From positions 1-10,200 of the forward strand of contig JAJXVP010000084.1 in NCBI GenBank assembly GCA_021782055.1: DNA of 10,200 nt, read 5' to 3'. Position 1 is the stretch's first letter, and each line of letters opens with the position of its first letter. A program made the position numbers and the translations under genes. Positions 5,955 through 10,200 of this stretch are shown piece after piece. Below the pieces are notes generated by a model that was not told the DNA's origin, did no database searches, and saw only the letters and a program-made list of their open reading frames with translations. Source of the stretch: a bacterium (GTDB lineage Bacteria; Spirochaetota; Spirochaetia; JABEVK01).

Positions 5955-6671
5955 TTAGGCACGGGCCTGGGCGCGGACTCGCATCAGCTCGTGAACTTCA
6001 GCCAGGGTCAACGCAGGAACGCCGCTTTGACGGGCTTCGGCCGAGGCATAGCCCCATAAGGCAAGATGACAGCGACAGGTGGGGTGCGTAAAGTCCAGAT
6101 GATCAATCTGATCGTCAATCAGCATTGACGGACTATCGCCTGCAATTTCTTGAATCCAGGCGAGTTTACTTCGGCCATCGGTGTAACGGATTCGTTCGAG
6201 TGGCCAAAGCACGCCATGATGACGAAGGATGGCCTCGATAAACTCGGCCTTTTTGGTCGAGAGGATCCAAACCTTTGAGTCATCACGGACAAGGTTCAAC
6301 GCTTCGGCCATTCCCTCGTAGAGCGGGTTCCAACCAAGCCAGGTCTCAGGGTCATCCCGCAAAAGTCGTTCCCTTAGGCTGTATAGCTCCTTTTTATAAC
6401 GACGCATCGTATCGTCGCCCATCGCTTTCAAGACTGCATCAAATTCCTGTTGAGACCCAGGATCGTGCCCTTCGCGAAGTATTTTATGGAGGGCAACATA
6501 GTCCTCGCCCGAACGGATGTAAACCCTACCCGCTCGAAAGCGCCGAGCGTAGGACTCGTCAGTCTTCTCGCCTGGCACACCTGGCAGGAGTAGGGAACTA
6601 GTCTGATAGCATTCGGGGAGCGAATCGCAAATTACACCATCAAAATCCAGAAACAGCCACGAAGAACTCAT
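5955..6671 (-). CDS. HAD-superfamily hydrolase, probable phosphatase
   Basis: A 238-residue soluble protein with the four HAD motifs: LDFDGVICDS (8-17, nucleophile D9 and acid D11), ILST (136-139, motif II), K169 in RSKLAW (motif III), and MLIDDQIDHLDF (183-194, the acidic Mg2+-binding motif IV). The helical cap lies between motifs I and II (about 18-125), placing it among the phosphoglycolate-phosphatase-like, C1-capped enzymes. The substrate cannot be named from sequence. The chosen start is ATG at 6671, with a GGAAGG-rich purine stretch upstream. An in-frame ATG at 6707 would add 12 residues but has no ribosome binding site. It is transcribed divergently from the glucokinase gene over a 50-bp gap, so a role with sugar phosphates is conceivable but only inferred. 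Confidence 0.87.
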   Translation of the reverse strand: MSSSWLFLDFDGVICDSLPECYQTSSLLLPGVPGEKTDESYARRFRAGRVYIRSGEDYVALHKILREGHDPGSQQEFDAVLKAMGDDTMRRYKKELYSLRERLLRDDPETWLGWNPLYEGMAEALNLVRDDSKVWILSTKKAEFIEAILRHHGVLWPLERIRYTDGRSKLAWIQEIAGDSPSMLIDDQIDHLDFTHPTCRCHLALWGYASAEARQSGVPALTLAEVHELMRVRAQARA

Positions 6672-6699
6672 TGCGTCTTTTCCTTCCTTCCCGTAAAAT
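6671..6699 (+). promoter_or_regulatory. Candidate promoter of the glucokinase-pyrophosphorylase pair
   Basis: TTGCGT (6671-6676), a 17-bp spacer and TAAAAT (6694-6699) lie on the plus strand. The -10 matches five of six consensus positions and the -35 three of six. A start near 6706 would give a leader of about 16 nt, with AAGGA at 6711-6715 and ATG at 6722. I see no good divergent promoter for the HAD gene in the same gap. Confidence 0.45.
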
Positions 6700-6721
6700 A
6701 ACACCATATTAAGGACAAATT

Positions 6722-7795
6722 ATGAAGGCACTTTGGCACAAAGATATTGAAAAAAAATACCAACGTCTCATTCTTGTGGGCGATGTTGGCGGAACGAACA
6801 CCAACCTTGGTTTAGCCGGCGAAGATCGAGGTCAGATCGATCTGCTCTTAGAGGTAGTCTTTGAGAGCGCCAAGGTGACCGATTTTACCTCGAGCGTGCG
6901 CAAAACCATGGAAACGGCGCGCGAACGCTACCCCAATATCGCCTTTGACCTGTGCTGTATTTCAGCGGCCGGGCCCGTTAAAGACAACTTTTGTAAACTC
7001 ACCAACCAGACTTGGGCGGTTGATGGCAACGAAATTCAAGCGAGTTTAGGCGTGCCCACCCTGGTTATCAACGATTTTTCGGCCATTAGCTATGGTCTAC
7101 CGCTACTCGATATTCACAACCCTGCTCAAATTGCCATTTTGGCTAGGCCCGACGGGAAAGAGGTCAAACCCACCGGAGACCTACGCGGAGTCGCTGGTCC
7201 TGGTACCGGGCTCGGGGTTGGGTTTTTAGCCCAGCAAGGCAATGCGTGGCGAGCGTTTCCTTCAGAAGGCGGCCACATGGATTTGTCTGACTTTGATGAA
7301 GACTCCCGTGGCTTTAAAGCGTTTATTCAAGATTCGATTGGTCTCGTTCCCGAATACGAGATGGCTGTCTCGGGCATGGGGATTAAGAATATTTTCTACT
7401 ACTTCTTGGAAAAGGGTAACCTCGACAAGGACGACCCGGTCATTGTGCAGATCTTACAAACTCCCGATTCCGAAAAGCCCGCTCAGATTTCTCGCCACGG
7501 CAAAACCCACGAGGGATGTCGGCGAATTATGACCCTGTTTGTAAAAATCTATGCCCGTCTGATTTCGAGCATCTGTTGCTTTTTGCTTCCTCGAGGCGGA
7601 TTTTATCTGGCTGGCGGAATTACCAGCAAAAATCTCGAGTACCTGACCGGCGACCATTTGTTCGTCCGAACCTTCGAAGAGCACTGCAACCCCAACATCC
7701 GCAAAGTGCTCAAAGAGATTCCCCTGTATGTCGTTAAGGACTACTCGATTTCGTTGTATGGCGCTGCCAATGCCGCCCTCAGTCTTATGCTCTAA
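6722..7795 (+). CDS. glk: Glucokinase, Glk (non-ROK) family
   Basis: This cytoplasmic enzyme phosphorylates glucose to glucose-6-phosphate with ATP (or possibly another phosphoryl donor). At 357 residues it is somewhat longer than E. coli Glk (about 321). Motifs are the phosphate-binding loop GDVGGTNTNLG (20-30), LTNQTW (93-98), VINDFSA (115-121; N117 and D118 match the glucose-contacting Asn-Asp of E. coli Glk), the second phosphate motif AGPGTGLGVG (158-167), SEGGH (181-185; E182 and H185 match glucose contacts), E213 in EYEMAVSG, and YLAGGI (295-300). All key residues appear intact. The first 16 residues are an extra basic N-terminal stretch. AAGGA at 6711-6715 supports the ATG at 6722. 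The next gene begins 9 nt after the stop. Confidence 0.92.
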   Translation: MKALWHKDIEKKYQRLILVGDVGGTNTNLGLAGEDRGQIDLLLEVVFESAKVTDFTSSVRKTMETARERYPNIAFDLCCISAAGPVKDNFCKLTNQTWAVDGNEIQASLGVPTLVINDFSAISYGLPLLDIHNPAQIAILARPDGKEVKPTGDLRGVAGPGTGLGVGFLAQQGNAWRAFPSEGGHMDLSDFDEDSRGFKAFIQDSIGLVPEYEMAVSGMGIKNIFYYFLEKGNLDKDDPVIVQILQTPDSEKPAQISRHGKTHEGCRRIMTLFVKIYARLISSICCFLLPRGGFYLAGGITSKNLEYLTGDHLFVRTFEEHCNPNIRKVLKEIPLYVVKDYSISLYGAANAALSLML

Positions 7796-7804
7796 GAGGC
7801 TTTT

Positions 7805-9322
7805 GTGGATTCATCTTGGGTTTCACAGCTTAGAGCTGTCGGCGCTGATACCGAACTCACACTCTCAATTTTAGAACGTCTTAACCAAGGAACCTTAGTG
7901 TCCCCCCCCATTGAGGTGGCCGGGTTTCCTGGAATTGATGGAAAACAAGTGTGGGATTGGCGTTCTCCACAAGAGGCCGTTATCTCGGGCGAACAAGCCG
8001 AACGAGCGTTTAAAACCTTCTTTCCTGAACTTGACCTAGCCCAGTATTCCACTTTTCAGGGTAGCCACCGACGGTTCACCTTGTCGGCTCTAGAGGAATT
8101 GGGCCTAAGACTATCGAGACGTTCTGCCTTTGGAGTCCTCAATGGTGGCATGGCTACCAGTTATGGCGATTCCAAAAAGAATCAGGGGTTATCCGAAGGA
8201 CTCTTTCAAGTCTACCAAAAGGACTTTGAACGCTTGGCCCAGAACGTGCGTGGGCAACCGAAAGGAATCACCCCTGCTTTTATTCAGCCCGATGGAACTC
8301 CTGGCCCCTCTTTTTTAGAACTCAAACTTCGCCATCTGCGTCAGATCAACCAGGCCTCCGCTCAAGCGCGGTATCAAGGACCTGGCATGGTGTTGTTTCA
8401 AATGACCAGCGCAGCTACCGATGGCCCCATCCGTGAGGCCTTGCAGAGGTATGAAACCAGTCCTTTGTTGCTAGAGGGCGCCTATCCCCTTCCCCTGAGT
8501 CAGACCCCGACACGAGTTCAGAATTTGCTGGGAACGTTCTCTTCGCTTCGTGAGGGGCTTCCAAGACGGTTATTTTTAAAAGAGGGTCTTCCTTACGCCT
8601 TACCGGGGGGACATGGTCAAAACTTTCGGGTTCTCGCTGACCTTTACCGCTCCCTCTACGCCGAGGGCTATCGTTTCGTTTGGTTAGGCAATGTCGATAA
8701 CCTGGGGAACTTGCCGAGTTTAAAGAGTCTTGCGCTATTGGCGTTGACAGGAGCCCCTGCCGCCTTTGACTTTTCGTTTAAGACACCGGTGGATGTCAAA
8801 GGGGGCGTACTATACCGGCGACCAGAAGGAAAACTCGACTGTGCCGATATTGGCGTTGGACTGGACGGCAAACTTGTCAATGCAGCCGAACAGAAGGGCC
8901 AACCTATTCTTTTTAACTGCGCTACGGGGCTCTTTTCTTTAGATCACTTACTGGCTGACCTTGAGGGATTGATTCGTCGTCTGCCGGTCCGTGTCTCGGA
9001 ACAAGATAAAGATGTGGGCCGCTACGCTCAAGCCGAACTCAACACGTGGGAAGTTATTGGCTTGCTGGACCATCCCTTGATTTTGGGTGTCGAAAAGAAT
9101 CGACGTTTTTTAGCCGCCAAGCTTTTAACTGATAGCTTACTCACAAGTGCCCTACACCGGGATAACCCATGGTTTTCGCACGAGGGTCAACCCTGGGCCC
9201 AAATTGCCGATTCTCTTCACGAAGGACTCACAGCCCTGCTTGCTGGCCCCTACGCCATGAAGCTCGAAAACGGGCGCTGGGTACCAGACCAGCGCCGACA
9301 AAACCCAGGGATCTTCGTTTAA
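7805..9322 (+). CDS. UTP-glucose-1-phosphate uridylyltransferase, UDPGP family
   Basis: This enzyme makes UDP-glucose and pyrophosphate from UTP and glucose-1-phosphate, feeding glycan and glycolipid synthesis. The 505-residue length fits the large UDPGP (eukaryote-like) family, not GalU. Motifs are the nucleotide loop VLNGGMATSYGDSKK (111-125), LPGGHGQNF (266-274), GNVDNLG (295-301, the D-N uridine/metal site), NCATGLF (371-377) and ELNTWEVIG (411-419). The loop has Ser117 and Tyr118 where the common form is GGxGTRLG, so the usual Arg is absent. Related spirochaete proteins, as far as I recall, carry a similar change. UTP and glucose specificity are inferred from family; another sugar-1-phosphate is possible. 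The start is GTG at 7805 with an AGAGG at 7795-7799 that overlaps the glk stop, indicating coupling with glk. Confidence 0.82.
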   Translation: MDSSWVSQLRAVGADTELTLSILERLNQGTLVSPPIEVAGFPGIDGKQVWDWRSPQEAVISGEQAERAFKTFFPELDLAQYSTFQGSHRRFTLSALEELGLRLSRRSAFGVLNGGMATSYGDSKKNQGLSEGLFQVYQKDFERLAQNVRGQPKGITPAFIQPDGTPGPSFLELKLRHLRQINQASAQARYQGPGMVLFQMTSAATDGPIREALQRYETSPLLLEGAYPLPLSQTPTRVQNLLGTFSSLREGLPRRLFLKEGLPYALPGGHGQNFRVLADLYRSLYAEGYRFVWLGNVDNLGNLPSLKSLALLALTGAPAAFDFSFKTPVDVKGGVLYRRPEGKLDCADIGVGLDGKLVNAAEQKGQPILFNCATGLFSLDHLLADLEGLIRRLPVRVSEQDKDVGRYAQAELNTWEVIGLLDHPLILGVEKNRRFLAAKLLTDSLLTSALHRDNPWFSHEGQPWAQIADSLHEGLTALLAGPYAMKLENGRWVPDQRRQNPGIFV

Positions 9323-10182
9323 ACCGGTTCAGACGACCCGGAGTCAAAGACCACCTTGCCCAACGAAAACTTTGACGGATCAACCTGGGCTCGAACTTTA
9401 TCGAGATCAAACTGTTCCGCTTCCAGCTCGGGAACAGCATACTGAAAATGCGGAGCCTCACCGATCACTTCGACAGGACGCTGGTCGGCCAACTCGCGAA
9501 GCATGCTTTCTTGTAACTGTTGACGTTCTTGCCCAGGGTGACCGGGGGCATTACGTTCACTGTCGGGCTCGACGGTTAACTCTATCTGCTTAGGCCGAGC
9601 CAGAATTCGAGCGACAACCTTGCGTCGAAAGTTCCGCAGCTTAATCATCAGATTTTCACGACGTTCGTTCAGACGCCGTAAGCCGGGAATGCCAAAGAAC
9701 AGCAAACTATACACGGCAGGAACGATGCCCAAAACCCAAAACACAAGGTTATGTACACCCGCGTACGAAATTCCGCTGGAAGCCCCTAGGGCTAGAGCCA
9801 CTTGATAGACGATACTGATAGCCTCGTGCGGGTTTAACCACCCTAGGGATCCGCTTAAAAAATACACACTCAAAACGGCATTAAAACCGTTAAAAAAGAT
9901 GATCCAACGGTTGGTTGTGGCAGGATTTCGCGTAAACGGAATAAGCTCCTCTTCGGGGAGGCGGTATTCGCGCGCTTCCTGCGAGGTTTTCATGAGGGAC
10001 GGAAAGGCGTAATACAGGGTACCCCGGTCACTAACCAGGGGTTCACCCTCATATTCCAACAAAAGACGGCTGACAAAGCTATTGGCTTCTTCGCGACTTT
10101 TCCCCGTCATGGCCATCAGTTCTTCTAACGTCACAAGCCCTTTGTTGCGTTGCACCCACGAGATAACCGCTTTCCGTTCCAT
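9319..10182 (-). CDS. Membrane protein with N-terminal winged-helix-like domain
   Basis: An unrecognised 287-residue protein. Residues 1-64 look like a winged helix: WVQRNKGLVTLEELMAMTG, a helix-turn-helix SREEANSFVSRLLLEYEG, then a wing LVSDRGTLYYAFP. Hydrophobic segments follow at about 92-112, 119-138 and 144-166, with a short NPATTNRW lead-in. Next is a strongly basic helical stretch (168-198, rich in Arg/Lys) and an acidic soluble C-terminal part (200-287). This suggests a membrane-anchored protein with cytoplasmic ends; DNA binding is only a possibility, since such folds also mediate protein contacts. ATG at 10182 has GGGGA just upstream. However, the frame stays open to the window edge, so a start beyond 10200 cannot be excluded. 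Its TAA stop overlaps that of the uridylyltransferase gene. Confidence 0.72.
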   Translation of the reverse strand: MERKAVISWVQRNKGLVTLEELMAMTGKSREEANSFVSRLLLEYEGEPLVSDRGTLYYAFPSLMKTSQEAREYRLPEEELIPFTRNPATTNRWIIFFNGFNAVLSVYFLSGSLGWLNPHEAISIVYQVALALGASSGISYAGVHNLVFWVLGIVPAVYSLLFFGIPGLRRLNERRENLMIKLRNFRRKVVARILARPKQIELTVEPDSERNAPGHPGQERQQLQESMLRELADQRPVEVIGEAPHFQYAVPELEAEQFDLDKVRAQVDPSKFSLGKVVFDSGSSEPV

Positions 10183-10200
10183 TTTTCCCCAGGCTTCGGG

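Noticed and set aside
6672..6707. ATG at 6707 as the start of the HAD gene
   Set aside because: It has no Shine-Dalgarno, and the 12 extra residues are unlike HAD N-termini; the nucleophile motif normally lies within about ten residues of the start, as it does from 6671.
7242..7737. Alternative-frame and antisense open frames inside glk
   Set aside because: All glucokinase motifs are intact in the main frame, so these frames reflect codon composition only.

Overview
This window reads as an ordinary chromosomal segment of a bacterium with moderate G+C, most likely a spirochaete of the Spirochaetales/Treponema type. That placement is an inference. It rests on the character of the DnaB protein (a shortened loop before the DLRESG motif and a VDYISLI Walker B), on a CpXC-type protein directly after rseP, and on the unusual UDP-glucose pyrophosphorylase subfamily beside a Glk-type glucokinase. 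I see no insertion sequence, phage gene, CRISPR array, tRNA or rRNA.

Layout. At the left edge (1-1038, + strand) lie the 3' end of an RseP-type site-2 protease gene and, coupled to it, a small cysteine-motif (CpXC-like) protein. Converging on them is a seven-gene minus-strand operon (5360 down to 1079): rpsF (bS6), ssb, rpsR (bS18), a polytopic DUF2232/YybS-like membrane protein, rplI (bL9), dnaB and a comFB-family gene. Intergenic gaps run from a 1-nt overlap to 28 nt. The operon combines translation (three ribosomal proteins) with replication (SSB, replicative helicase). It starts from a strong-looking promoter, TTGACA-17-TAGTTT with an extended -10, followed by a leader of about 70 nt that can fold into competing hairpins just before the rpsF ribosome binding site.

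Divergent from rpsF is an unrecognised helical protein (5470-5928, +). Its candidate promoter lies on exactly the same DNA as the rpsF promoter, and its ATG has essentially no 5' leader. It is followed tail-to-tail by a HAD-superfamily hydrolase gene (5955-6671, -). Divergent from the HAD gene is a translationally coupled pair, glucokinase then UTP-glucose-1-phosphate uridylyltransferase (6722-9322, +). These provide glucose-6-phosphate and UDP-glucose, which suggests glucose activation for central metabolism and glycan synthesis. The UDP-glucose gene ends tail-to-tail with a minus-strand membrane protein carrying an N-terminal winged-helix-like domain (9319-10182). The two stop codons share one TTAA palindrome.

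The window is densely packed. The longest stretch without a gene is the 109-bp rpsF divergent promoter region. I found no convincing new defence, mobile or secondary-metabolism system. The most interesting items are the fully overlapping divergent promoters with a predicted leaderless transcript, the switch-like rpsF leader, and the comFB gene at the end of a ribosome/replication operon.
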